DNA of 64,000 nucleotides from NCBI RefSeq assembly GCF_026535915.1, contig NZ_JAFNPF010000001.1, positions 124,001-188,000 on the forward strand, written 5' to 3'. The notes below the pieces were generated by a model. That model did not search any database. It worked only from the letters and a program-made list of their open reading frames with translations, and had not been told where the DNA came from. Position 1 is the stretch's first letter; every line of letters begins with the position of its first letter. The translations under genes were made by a program, and so were the position numbers. Origin of the DNA: Snodgrassella sp945267035. GTDB taxonomy: Bacteria; Pseudomonadota; Gammaproteobacteria; Burkholderiales; Neisseriaceae. Shown here piece after piece: positions 44,502-53,060 of the stretch.

Positions 44502-45406
44502 TGGACAAAAATGAAAATTCTGGTTTGAAAGTGCTTATCACAGGAAGTGAAGGTTTTACTGGTAAATATATGCAACTAGAAATGGAGTCATTAGGTTATC
44601 AAGTTTACCGCTCAGGAACCGATCCATCCATTACAGCCAGTAATTATTTTTTTCTAAACCTTTTAAATGTAGATTCTTTACGTAATTGTTTACAAACTAT
44701 TCAGCCAGATATCATCATTCATCTGGCTGCAATTGCATATGTAGGGCATGACAATATTCAGCAGTTATATGATGTAAACACGGTAGGAACTCGTCATTTA
44801 TTAGCTGTATCAGCAGAATTAAGAAAAAAACCAAAGTCCATTTTGATAGCAAGCAGTGCCAATATTTATGGCAATACTACCAAATCTATCATTTCAGAAC
44901 AGGATGAAGTTTTTCCTGCAAATGACTATGCTGTTAGTAAGCTTGCTATGGAGTACATTGCCAAAATTTACATGACTGACTTGCCGATTATTATTGTCAG
45001 ACCATTCAACTATACTGGGGTAGGTCAAAAAAATAATTTTTTAATTCCTAAAATTGTTGAACATTTTAAACAACGAAAAACATTTATCGAATTAGGTAAT
45101 ATCAATGTATATCGGGAATATAATGATGTAAGATTTGTTGTCAATGCGTATAGACAGTTGATCGAAACCGGAATTTCAAGTTTTGTATGTAATATTTGTA
45201 CAGGTAAAGAATATTCGTTAAAAGAAGTCATTGAAATATGCGAAAAAAATAGCAACCATTTTCTTAAAATTAATATAAATCCTAATTTTGTTCGAAAAAA
45301 TGAAATCATTAATTTGTGTGGTGATAATAGTCTTTTAAAGAGTGTCATTAACCCCGATAGTTCTTACTCATTAAATGACACTATATCTTGGATGCTAAAC
45401 AATTAA
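44501..45406 (+). CDS. rmd: GDP-6-deoxy-D-mannose reductase (GDP-D-rhamnose forming)
   Basis: NAD(P)H-dependent reductase giving GDP-D-rhamnose. 301 residues: TGSEGFTGKYMQLE near residue 14, HLAAIAYVG, SANIYG, catalytic YAVSKLAMEYIAK, then RPFNYTGVGQKNNFLIPKIV and ELGNINVYREYNDVR, which fit the Rmd subgroup better than GDP-fucose synthase. Coupled to gmd by overlap. If it were a different reductase the product could be GDP-6-deoxytalose; D-rhamnose is favoured. Confidence 0.88.
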   Translation: MDKNENSGLKVLITGSEGFTGKYMQLEMESLGYQVYRSGTDPSITASNYFFLNLLNVDSLRNCLQTIQPDIIIHLAAIAYVGHDNIQQLYDVNTVGTRHLLAVSAELRKKPKSILIASSANIYGNTTKSIISEQDEVFPANDYAVSKLAMEYIAKIYMTDLPIIIVRPFNYTGVGQKNNFLIPKIVEHFKQRKTFIELGNINVYREYNDVRFVVNAYRQLIETGISSFVCNICTGKEYSLKEVIEICEKNSNHFLKININPNFVRKNEIINLCGDNSLLKSVINPDSSYSLNDTISWMLNN

Positions 45407-45429
45407 TGAAACAGAAACATGAGAGTTTT

Positions 45430-46839
45430 ATGAATAATGAAAAAATAATTTTTGATATCAGTGAAATGTTAACATACTTAAGTATGTATAGACGTTATTC
45501 AGGTATTCAACGCGTAGTGGCAATGATTTTGAAGGAATTTCAGAACAATGAAAATCAACAAGTTTGGATATGTTTTGCGAAAGTGGCTGGTGGAAGAGAA
45601 AAAGAATATTTTGCATTGAATATCAAAAAATCTGATTTTCAGAATTGGGAATCTCCAGATTTAACCTATGATTATTTCGTAGAATTAGGCATCTTAGGAC
45701 CTGGTGCCTTGATTTTAAAATATAAAAACAATAAGTTTAAATATGTTATTCATAGAACACGTTTCGATCTAGCTGCCCATTTTAAGAAAGATCAACGCTT
45801 TAATAAAAGGGGTGTAAATATAAGCGAATGGAAGCAATATCGTAAGTTAGAAAAGACAGATATTAATTTCGTAAAATTGCTTGATGTTATAAATTCAAAT
45901 GATAAGTTAGTGCTTTTAGACTCAACTTGGCGTTTAGAAAATATAAAAATGTATAAGCAGGTTAAATTAATAGGTGTAAACATATTTACTATGGTTTATG
46001 ATTTAATTCCTATTATTTCGCCTAACATGGTTCATAAAGATTTAACCAAAAATTTCTATAAATGGCTGTATCAGTCTGCTGATTATACTGATTTTTATAT
46101 TTCAGATTCGGAAAGTGCTAAAGGTGATTTAGTAAAATTTTTAAATGATCATAAAATTGAAAAAAGTGTGACCACTCTTCCTTTAGTACAAATCGGTTTT
46201 TCAATTCCTCAAAAAATTGTCCAAGAGGAAAAGGATCCAATTCCAAGTGATCTTGAGCTTTTAAGTAGTTTGTCAGATTTATCCAAAACTGTTTTAAGTT
46301 CTGAATATATTTTATGTGTAGGCACTATTGAATTAAGAAAAAATTTATGGCGCTTAATTCTTGCATGGAAACATTTATTAGATCAAGGATATTGTGATTT
46401 GCCTAGATTGGTCATAGTTGGCCGAAGTGGATGGAATTCTGAGAATATTTGGAGTGTATTAAACACAACTGCTAATTTATATGGTTATGTTACGATTTTA
46501 AATAATGCTACTGATGATGAACTAGATTTATTGTATAAAAATTGTTTATTTGTCGCGATGGTAAGTTTGTATGAAGGGTGGGGATTACCAGTTGGTGAAG
46601 CTTTGTCTTATGGAAAGACTGCTGTTGTATCTAATGCTACTTCATTACCAGAAGTTGGTATGGACTTAGTAGAATATTGTGATCCTTTGTCAATTGAGAG
46701 TATTGCAAAGTCTATTACAAAGTTAGTGTATCAACCTGAATATCGTCAAAGTTTAGAAATGAAAATTAAAAATACCAAACTTAGAAATTGGGCAGATGTT
46801 GCTAATGATTTAAGAACTTTATTACAATCTAAAAATTAA
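45430..46839 (+). CDS. GT4 family glycosyltransferase, probable D-rhamnosyltransferase
   Basis: 469 residues from ATG 45430, which has GAGAG just upstream; ATG 45406 and TTG 45388 in the same frame are alternatives that would overlap rmd. N-terminal FDISEMLTYLSMYRRYSGIQ matches the SGIQR-type N-domain of rhamnan glycosyltransferases. The C-domain has CVGTIELRKNLWRLILAW, LVIVGRSGWNSENIW and SLYEGWGLPVGEALSYGK with the E-x7-E motif. Directly follows gmd-rmd, so GDP-D-rhamnose is the most likely donor. A/T-rich. Confidence 0.82.
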   Translation: MNNEKIIFDISEMLTYLSMYRRYSGIQRVVAMILKEFQNNENQQVWICFAKVAGGREKEYFALNIKKSDFQNWESPDLTYDYFVELGILGPGALILKYKNNKFKYVIHRTRFDLAAHFKKDQRFNKRGVNISEWKQYRKLEKTDINFVKLLDVINSNDKLVLLDSTWRLENIKMYKQVKLIGVNIFTMVYDLIPIISPNMVHKDLTKNFYKWLYQSADYTDFYISDSESAKGDLVKFLNDHKIEKSVTTLPLVQIGFSIPQKIVQEEKDPIPSDLELLSSLSDLSKTVLSSEYILCVGTIELRKNLWRLILAWKHLLDQGYCDLPRLVIVGRSGWNSENIWSVLNTTANLYGYVTILNNATDDELDLLYKNCLFVAMVSLYEGWGLPVGEALSYGKTAVVSNATSLPEVGMDLVEYCDPLSIESIAKSITKLVYQPEYRQSLEMKIKNTKLRNWADVANDLRTLLQSKN

Positions 46840-46860
46840 ATTTAATAGTGATATCCTTGG

Positions 46861-48615
46861 ATGAATAAAAGCAGGCAAAAAAATCAATATACTTCTGGCA
46901 AGTTATATAAACGTTTGTTTCCTTATATGAAAGGATTGTTGAAGTATTTTTTTACATCCGTAATAGCGATGATAATCGTTGGTATAACGGGTCCCTTATT
47001 CGCTTCTTTGCTCAAGCCTATTATCGATAACGGATTTGTCGAAAAAAATCTTGAAATTATGAAATGGATTCCTCTTGAAATAGTGGGACTATTTATTTTC
47101 CGAGGAATAGCTAATTATATCAACGAATATACAAGTGCTTATATATCCAATCGAATGGTTCAATCCATTCAAAAAGATTTATTTGCAAAAATGATGATGC
47201 TGCCTATTAGTTATTATCAAGAAAATAGCAGAGGCAGAATGATGTCACGAATAACGATTGATGCCAGAGGTATAACGGCAGCAGGTTTTGATGTTATTAC
47301 AGTCTTTGCTAAAGATGGTGTAACGGTATTGGGGTTACTTATTTGGCTATTCTATCTTGATTGGCAATTGACTTTAATCACTTTTGTGACTATCCCTCTA
47401 ATAGGATGGTGTGTAAGAGTTATAAACAAGAAAATTCGAGGTTTGTCGGCTAAAAGTCAAAATGACATGGGTCAAGTCATGCAAATTTTGTCTGAGTCCA
47501 TAGATGGTACTCGAGTTGTTCGTGTTTATGGTGGTCAAGAATATGAACAACATCGTCTAGACATTACCAATAAAGCATTAAGAAGTTTAGCTGTTCGAAG
47601 ACAGTCATATACTTCTATAGGGAGTGCTGTTACACAATTAATGATAGCTACTTCATTATCTTTAATACTGTATTTAGCAGCTCGCAGAGCAACACATTCT
47701 GGTTTTACTGCAGGTGATTTTATGTCTTTTTTGTCTGCAATGCTAATGATGTTTGATCCACTCAAACGAATTACCAACATGTCGTCTGTGTTACAAGGTG
47801 GATTAATGGCTGCAGATAGTGTTTTTCGCTTTTTAGATGAGCCAGAAGAACAAGATAATGGGGAAAAAAAACTGAATTTGCCAATAGGAGATATTGTTTT
47901 TAACAATGTTATTTTGCGATATCCCAACTCCGAAAAAGATGCAATTCATCATCTGAATTTAACTGTAAAACAAGGTACGGTTGTAGCTTTGGTGGGAGAA
48001 TCAGGCTGTGGAAAAACATCAACAGTAAATTTAATTCCTCGGTTTTATGAAGTAACTTCTGGGGAATTAACAATTGGTGGTGTAAATGTACAAGATTATG
48101 AGCTAAAAAGCCTTAGATCTCAGATGTCTCTAGTTAGTCAAGATGTTGTCTTGTTTAATGATACAATTGCAAATAATATTGCCTATGGATCTCCAAAAGC
48201 TTCAGAAGATGAAATCATTCAAGCTGCTAAGGCTGCGAATGCATGGTCTTTTATACAGGATATGCCTTTGGGTTTAAAAACCCAGGTAGGTGATCAGGGC
48301 ATGAAACTTTCTGGAGGACAGCGTCAACGACTTGCGATTGCTCGTGCATTGTTAAAAGATGCTCCTATATTAATTTTAGACGAAGCGACAAGTGCACTGG
48401 ATACTGAATCAGAACGTTTAGTTCAAGCTGCATTGGAAACTTTAATGCAGAATCGAACTACTATTGTCATTGCCCATCGACTTTCAACCATTGAGAAAGC
48501 AGATAACATTATAGTCATGCATCAAGGAGAAATTGTCGAACAGGGTAAGCACAAGGAATTAATTGAAAAGAATGGTCGCTATGCATTATTGCATAATATG
48601 CAGTTTAATAATTAA
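46861..48615 (+). CDS. msbA: MsbA-type lipid A/glycolipid ABC exporter
   Basis: Half-transporter of 584 residues: six-helix membrane domain to about residue 330, then the ATPase with Walker A GESGCGKTST near 379, signature LSGGQRQRLA near 483, Walker B ILILDEATSALD and IVIAHRLST. Overall layout and length match MsbA, which flips lipid A-core across the inner membrane. Its place among glycosyltransferases suggests export of the lipid-linked glycan made here, or simply a shared LOS function. lpxK is not adjacent. Confidence 0.9.
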   Translation: MNKSRQKNQYTSGKLYKRLFPYMKGLLKYFFTSVIAMIIVGITGPLFASLLKPIIDNGFVEKNLEIMKWIPLEIVGLFIFRGIANYINEYTSAYISNRMVQSIQKDLFAKMMMLPISYYQENSRGRMMSRITIDARGITAAGFDVITVFAKDGVTVLGLLIWLFYLDWQLTLITFVTIPLIGWCVRVINKKIRGLSAKSQNDMGQVMQILSESIDGTRVVRVYGGQEYEQHRLDITNKALRSLAVRRQSYTSIGSAVTQLMIATSLSLILYLAARRATHSGFTAGDFMSFLSAMLMMFDPLKRITNMSSVLQGGLMAADSVFRFLDEPEEQDNGEKKLNLPIGDIVFNNVILRYPNSEKDAIHHLNLTVKQGTVVALVGESGCGKTSTVNLIPRFYEVTSGELTIGGVNVQDYELKSLRSQMSLVSQDVVLFNDTIANNIAYGSPKASEDEIIQAAKAANAWSFIQDMPLGLKTQVGDQGMKLSGGQRQRLAIARALLKDAPILILDEATSALDTESERLVQAALETLMQNRTTIVIAHRLSTIEKADNIIVMHQGEIVEQGKHKELIEKNGRYALLHNMQFNN

Positions 48616-48678
48616 TGAATTGGCTGCTTTACAAAAGAGCTAAGATTAAATTTATTAAATTGATTAACAAGGATAGTT

Positions 48679-49470
48679 GTGGAACAAATGATAATATTGA
48701 AGAGGAATAGAGCATGGAATGCTGATATTAAGAAAGCCACGATACCATTTCCAAAAATGGTATTCGAAAATATGATTGCTCAATCAGGATCAAATGTAAC
48801 AGTAGTTGCTTATCATACAAACGATACTTTCTATACTCATGAGGCTGAAAGATTTCGTGCTTCAGCAGAACGACTTAATATTAAGGTCGATATAACAGTT
48901 GTTGAAAATCATGGAAATTGGATAAAAAATACCTCTTTTAAATCGGCTTTTCTCGAAATGAAACGTAGAGAAATTCGCGGTCCTTTACTCTATGTGGATG
49001 TTGACGCCGTATTTCATCATTCACCTTTAGAATATTTAAATAATTTTCAATGTGATATTGCTGTTTGTCATGATTTGGAAGATGGTCATTTAATGTCTGG
49101 AACATTGTTTTTAAATGACACTCAAGAAGCTTTGGATTTAATGAAAGAGTGGAATAATTCTTGTAAGCAAAGAGTTGATGTCTGGGATCAAAAGGTTTTA
49201 GAGGATATTTTACAAGAAGATAAACTTTTAACAGAATCTAAATATGCTGTTGCAGAGCTGCCTAGAGAATTTTGTTGGATCTTTGATTGTAAGAGCAATT
49301 TAGAACAAAATTCTAAAAAAATATATATAGAGCATTTACAGGCAAGTCGCAGTATTAAAGAAAAGGAAGGTCTAAAAGAAAAATTTTTTAGGTTGAGCTT
49401 TAGAAAAAAAAGTGTTCAACGCCGATTGGATCGTGTTAAAGAAATTGAAAGCATTTTGTTTAGTAAATAA
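48679..49470 (+). CDS. Putative glycosyltransferase with DxD motif, unclassified
   Basis: 263 residues starting at GTG 48679 (AAGGA five bases upstream; an ATG three codons later lacks that spacing). The sequence resembles nucleotide-diphospho-sugar transferases: N-terminal Rossmann-like strand TVVAYHTNDTFYTHEAERF, then LLYVDVDAVFHH, with D107-V-D109 as the likely metal site, and HLMSGTLFLND. The C-terminal tail is strongly basic and could bind membrane. Position after msbA and before the GT25 gene supports a glycan role. Precise family not assigned. Confidence 0.7.
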   Translation: MEQMIILKRNRAWNADIKKATIPFPKMVFENMIAQSGSNVTVVAYHTNDTFYTHEAERFRASAERLNIKVDITVVENHGNWIKNTSFKSAFLEMKRREIRGPLLYVDVDAVFHHSPLEYLNNFQCDIAVCHDLEDGHLMSGTLFLNDTQEALDLMKEWNNSCKQRVDVWDQKVLEDILQEDKLLTESKYAVAELPREFCWIFDCKSNLEQNSKKIYIEHLQASRSIKEKEGLKEKFFRLSFRKKSVQRRLDRVKEIESILFSK

Positions 49471-49534
49471 TTAATTTAAGGGTTGTATTCTAAACCGAAT
49501 ACTTGAAGTTAAAAATATAAAATTAAAATACTCT

Positions 49535-50365
49535 ATGATATCTGTTCTGCTAATCAATCTTGATCATTCTAAAGATCGCTTAAATTTACAAAAACAACAA
49601 CTTGCTCGATTAAATTTGCCTATGCATAGATTAGCTGCAATTCAAGGCAGCAATATCTCCTTAGATGAGTATGAAAAACTAGCTAATGGGTGGCAAAGAA
49701 AATTATTTCCAGCCGAAGTTGCTTGTTTTCTAAGTCATAAAGCAGCATGGCAATTTGTCTATGACTCAAATGAACCATGGTTAATTCTGGAAGATGATGC
49801 GTTATTGGCTAAATCTGTTCCTACAATTTTACAAGCGATTGAAGACAACAATCTTAAGGTAGACTATATCAATTTTGAAACTAGAAACAGATATAAATGG
49901 TTAAGCAGGGAATCAATAGATCTAATCAATGACTATCAGATGAGAAAACTGTTTCAAGATCGAAATGGTAGTGCTGCATATTTATTATTTCCATCTGGTG
50001 CCAAAAAATTGTTATCAAGAGCTCACCATTCGATGCCTGCCTTAGCAGATGCATTTATAAGTTCAACATATGAATTAAATGCTTGGCAAGTTTATCCAGC
50101 AGCAGCTATCCAATTAGATCAATGCACAACTTACAACTTGCCTCTAAACAATTCTTTTCATTCAACTATTAGTACAAATCCTATAAAACCAAAATCAAAT
50201 AATCGCATGGATTATTGGACTTTTAAATTTCGAAGGGTTTTCGCTCAGTTACGGATGGGCATTCGGCAATTATCTGTTTTCTTACATTCTATGCGAATTA
50301 AGGTCCCAATCATTAAGGGTGAATTTGACTTTGATATTGAATTTAATGAAAAATGCAAAGGTTGA
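49535..50365 (+). CDS. GT25 family glycosyltransferase (LOS type)
   Basis: 276 residues matching the LgtB/LgtE/Lex1-like GT25 family: MISVLLINLDHSKDRLNLQK start, RLAAIQGSNI, FPAEVACFLSHKAAWQFVYD and the metal-binding WLILEDDALLAKS near residue 81. In Neisseria such enzymes add galactose or glucose to lipooligosaccharide, which argues that at least part of this cluster works on LOS. The last 13 bases contain the ribosome-binding site of the next gene. Confidence 0.88.
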   Translation: MISVLLINLDHSKDRLNLQKQQLARLNLPMHRLAAIQGSNISLDEYEKLANGWQRKLFPAEVACFLSHKAAWQFVYDSNEPWLILEDDALLAKSVPTILQAIEDNNLKVDYINFETRNRYKWLSRESIDLINDYQMRKLFQDRNGSAAYLLFPSGAKKLLSRAHHSMPALADAFISSTYELNAWQVYPAAAIQLDQCTTYNLPLNNSFHSTISTNPIKPKSNNRMDYWTFKFRRVFAQLRMGIRQLSVFLHSMRIKVPIIKGEFDFDIEFNEKCKG

Positions 50366-50367
50366 TA

Positions 50368-51351
50368 ATGAAGTTAAGTATTTTAATTCCTGTATACAAT
50401 GTAGCCTCATATTTACCAAGTTTGTTACAGGAATTATTGCCTTCTTTATCAAAAGAAATTGAAATTATATTTTTTGATGATGCCTCTCCAGATGATTCTG
50501 TTTGCATTATTGAAAAATATATGGCCTTATATCCTGATGCTTGTATCAGAATTTTACGAGGTAATGATAATGTAGGACTGACTAAGGCTCGAGGGATTCT
50601 GCTCAATGCAAGTCAGGCTGAATATATTTGGTATATCGATTCTGATGATAAAATTGAAGGAAAATTTTTAAAAAAGATTATTTCAATTTTATGTCACGCT
50701 AAACCTGATGTTCTTTTATTTGACTATGATGTTTTTTTTGATCAGAGTAACAAAATAAAACATCGAGAAACTTTGTCTTATCATCCAGAGAATACTTTGG
50801 TTGAAATGTCTGCAGTAGATATTTACCGAACAGCAGTTTTAGATGGGAAGCATTATTTTTGGAATAAGATATTCCGTCGTGGTTTAATTGATGGAGTAGT
50901 TTGTTTTGATATTCCTGCATTTGAAGATATTGCTTATACACCAATTTTATTGAGCAAATGTGAGAATTTTTACTATTTTCCTGAAGTCGTTGTTCATTAT
51001 CGTATAAGGAAAGATTCAATAGCTCAAAAGATGGGTAAGTTCCAATTATTTGGAATTAAAGCATATGTTCAGCAAGCACAATATGCATTAGATGTAATGC
51101 ATGATGCTAAAAGTAGAGCTTACTTGTTATATAAATCTGCTATTTATTATTATCGTACACTAAAAAAAATACATTTATCCAATTTATCAGATCAAGAGAA
51201 AAATGACTTAGTTACAATGTCGCGTCAATTTTATCAAGATAAAAAAATATCAGAATGGATTATTGTATCTTTGCTTATGCAACAGGGTATGTATAGTAAA
51301 GCTGTTAAGCTATTATTTTGTATTCTAATTGCTAATATAAAATTTAATTAA
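50368..51351 (+). CDS. GT2 family glycosyltransferase
   Basis: 327 residues, GT-A fold: KLSILIPVYNVASYLPSLLQ at the start, EIIFFDDASPDDSVCIIEKY, GNDNVGLTKARGILLNASQA and YIWYIDSDDKIEG with the DxDD site. ATG 50368 is preceded by AAAGG at six bases; an ATG at 50353 inside the GT25 gene is less likely. Last plus-strand gene of the cluster. Donor unknown. A/T-rich. Confidence 0.87.
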   Translation: MKLSILIPVYNVASYLPSLLQELLPSLSKEIEIIFFDDASPDDSVCIIEKYMALYPDACIRILRGNDNVGLTKARGILLNASQAEYIWYIDSDDKIEGKFLKKIISILCHAKPDVLLFDYDVFFDQSNKIKHRETLSYHPENTLVEMSAVDIYRTAVLDGKHYFWNKIFRRGLIDGVVCFDIPAFEDIAYTPILLSKCENFYYFPEVVVHYRIRKDSIAQKMGKFQLFGIKAYVQQAQYALDVMHDAKSRAYLLYKSAIYYYRTLKKIHLSNLSDQEKNDLVTMSRQFYQDKKISEWIIVSLLMQQGMYSKAVKLLFCILIANIKFN

Positions 51352-51401
51352 ATTATTTAATTGTAAAAATTAGATTTCAGATACATTTATATCAAAATGG
51401 A

Positions 51402-51974
51402 TTATATATTTTTTAATTTGCCGATATCCAGCCATTGCTGGATTAGTTTTTTCTCACTATCCCAATCATGCCCACTCCAGCCATTATAGGTGAAATTATG
51501 CAGAAATATTTGATTATTTGGGAATCTATCTGATACATAGTTTATGGCCAATAAACCTGTACTTGGTAAGGAATGCATAATCATATCAACGGTCTGTAGA
51601 TATATTTCCTTGGGTACAATATTGAGTTTATAAAGATCTAGGTTGCATTTTTTTATCCATTTTGGAAAACGCCAACGATATTTTATGCGCTTATGCAATG
51701 CTATTTTTTCATAGCAGCTTTGATAAATATCTTCTTTGCTATAGCGAAAAAAAACTTCTGTATCAGGTTTGAAAAATTGGTGATTAATGCGAAGATGGCG
51801 AATTTGCGTATAGCCATTAGCGATAAATACCCAGTCTGCCATAAGTGTACAACTTGTGTTTGGTTCATTAAATCTAATGATAATATCATCTTCACAAATA
51901 AAGTCGTTTATTGAATGCTGTTCATCTGCATTACCAATAATTATAAATTTTGTATGTGGTTTGATCAGTTTCAT
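51402..51974 (-). CDS. GT29-like (sialyltransferase-like) small protein
   Basis: 190 residues. The N-terminal KFIIIGNADEQHSINDFICE followed by DDIIIRFNEPN resembles the sialyl-motif L region of GT29-like bacterial proteins; the later SLPSTGLLAINYVSDRFP and NGWSGHDWDSEKKLI contain the matching conserved STG and HDW elements. It would be a glycosyltransferase of surface glycans. No CMP-sialic-acid synthesis gene is in the window, so the donor is uncertain. Convergent with the GT2 gene; 13 bases downstream of the next minus-strand gene, probably one operon. Confidence 0.65.
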   Translation of the reverse strand: MKLIKPHTKFIIIGNADEQHSINDFICEDDIIIRFNEPNTSCTLMADWVFIANGYTQIRHLRINHQFFKPDTEVFFRYSKEDIYQSCYEKIALHKRIKYRWRFPKWIKKCNLDLYKLNIVPKEIYLQTVDMIMHSLPSTGLLAINYVSDRFPNNQIFLHNFTYNGWSGHDWDSEKKLIQQWLDIGKLKNI

Positions 51975-51987
51975 TTTTATTTGGAGT

Positions 51988-52734
51988 TCATTGCCAATAG
52001 TTTTCTAACCATGGTGCTGGTAAAACTTTGCGATACCATTTACCACCACCGCCTGAGATTGCATCAGGTGGATTGACTTCTCCATGAAAAACTATAATTT
52101 TACCGTTAGTGGGCTGTTCAGGGGCTTGCCATAACGCAAAAGGCAATTTTTTTAATACATTGTATTTATAACTCAGGCACCATCCTGTTGGCCAATAGCT
52201 CAGTTGGTGATGTTGGCGGATATACCAAGATAAAAATGCTTGTTCGTGACGAAATTGTTGTCGTATTTGCTCGAAATGGGTACGGAAATAATCCATTAAA
52301 TCAGGTATCGCGCCAATATTAAATCGATACACCGAACTATTACCGACCATACGCCATGGTTTTTTCCAATCTCGGATAATCATCACTTCATCATCACGAC
52401 TTGCTGGTTGAGTAAAAAAGCAATCTATATTATCTATAATGACTATGTCAATATCAAGAAATAATGCCTTGCCTTTTAGCCCGTATAATTCAGCATTGAA
52501 TGTGGTAAGCTTGTTCCAACCACGTTCTGGTAAACCACTAGGTAAATTTAGTGGTATCAAGGGATAGCATTGAATATCGGGATGGATATTTTGCGAATCA
52601 TCAGTCAAACATATCATGGAAAAGGGTAAGGTTAAATTACGTTTAACCATGCTATATAGTCTATTTACGTATTCAGCAGAATATTTTTGCCCCCATTTCA
52701 TGCATAAAATGTAATTATGTGGTTCGGTATTCAT
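51988..52734 (-). CDS. Putative glycosyltransferase with DxD motif
   Basis: 248 residues. NYILCMKWGQKYSAEYVNRL, then ICLTDD, and ALFLDIDIVIIDNID with D94-I-D96 as probable metal/nucleotide site suggest a GT-A enzyme similar to GT8-type transferases. Later a WPTGWCLSYKYNVL and KIIVFHGEVNPP segment, the latter with a histidine often used for metal binding in this fold. Upstream partner of the GT29-like gene. Family is inferred from motif pattern only. Confidence 0.7.
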   Translation of the reverse strand: MNTEPHNYILCMKWGQKYSAEYVNRLYSMVKRNLTLPFSMICLTDDSQNIHPDIQCYPLIPLNLPSGLPERGWNKLTTFNAELYGLKGKALFLDIDIVIIDNIDCFFTQPASRDDEVMIIRDWKKPWRMVGNSSVYRFNIGAIPDLMDYFRTHFEQIRQQFRHEQAFLSWYIRQHHQLSYWPTGWCLSYKYNVLKKLPFALWQAPEQPTNGKIIVFHGEVNPPDAISGGGGKWYRKVLPAPWLENYWQ

Positions 52735-53060
52735 GATGGAAATTAGTTTGGTTTCATTTTAAGCTAAAGTATAACATTTTGGGATGTTTGCTGTTTGTCA
52801 AATTCGTTGATGGTGGAAGTTCTATATTAAATCTTAATTTCAAAATTAATTTGCTATTAGAGGGTTAAGAAAAAAATTTTGATGTTAAACTTGTTTTTAT
52901 TTGTTTAATAGAATACATTTTCTGGTTGATATTCTATAAGGTTGTTAAGATATTTAAGATGACTCCATCTTGGTTTGTTTATTTTCAATGAGTTAAGAGG
53001 GTGAATACCTGTAAAAGATGATGCTTTATACTGAAGCTGTCCTGGAATTGAGGATTATCA
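52735..53060. other. Divergent promoter region between the cluster and sstT
   Basis: 326 A/T-rich bases between a minus-strand glycosyltransferase and sstT. It marks the right border of the polysaccharide cluster. No gene, repeat, tRNA or attachment-like duplication was noticed. TTGATA near 52926 with TATTTA near 52951 has a 19-base spacer, weak as a promoter for sstT. Confidence 0.4.

Noticed and set aside
44501..45406. GDP-L-fucose synthase instead of Rmd
   Set aside because: The PFNYTGVGQ and ELGNINVYREYNDVR segments fit the reductase that makes GDP-D-rhamnose, and the motifs of the fucose synthase epimerase site were not seen.
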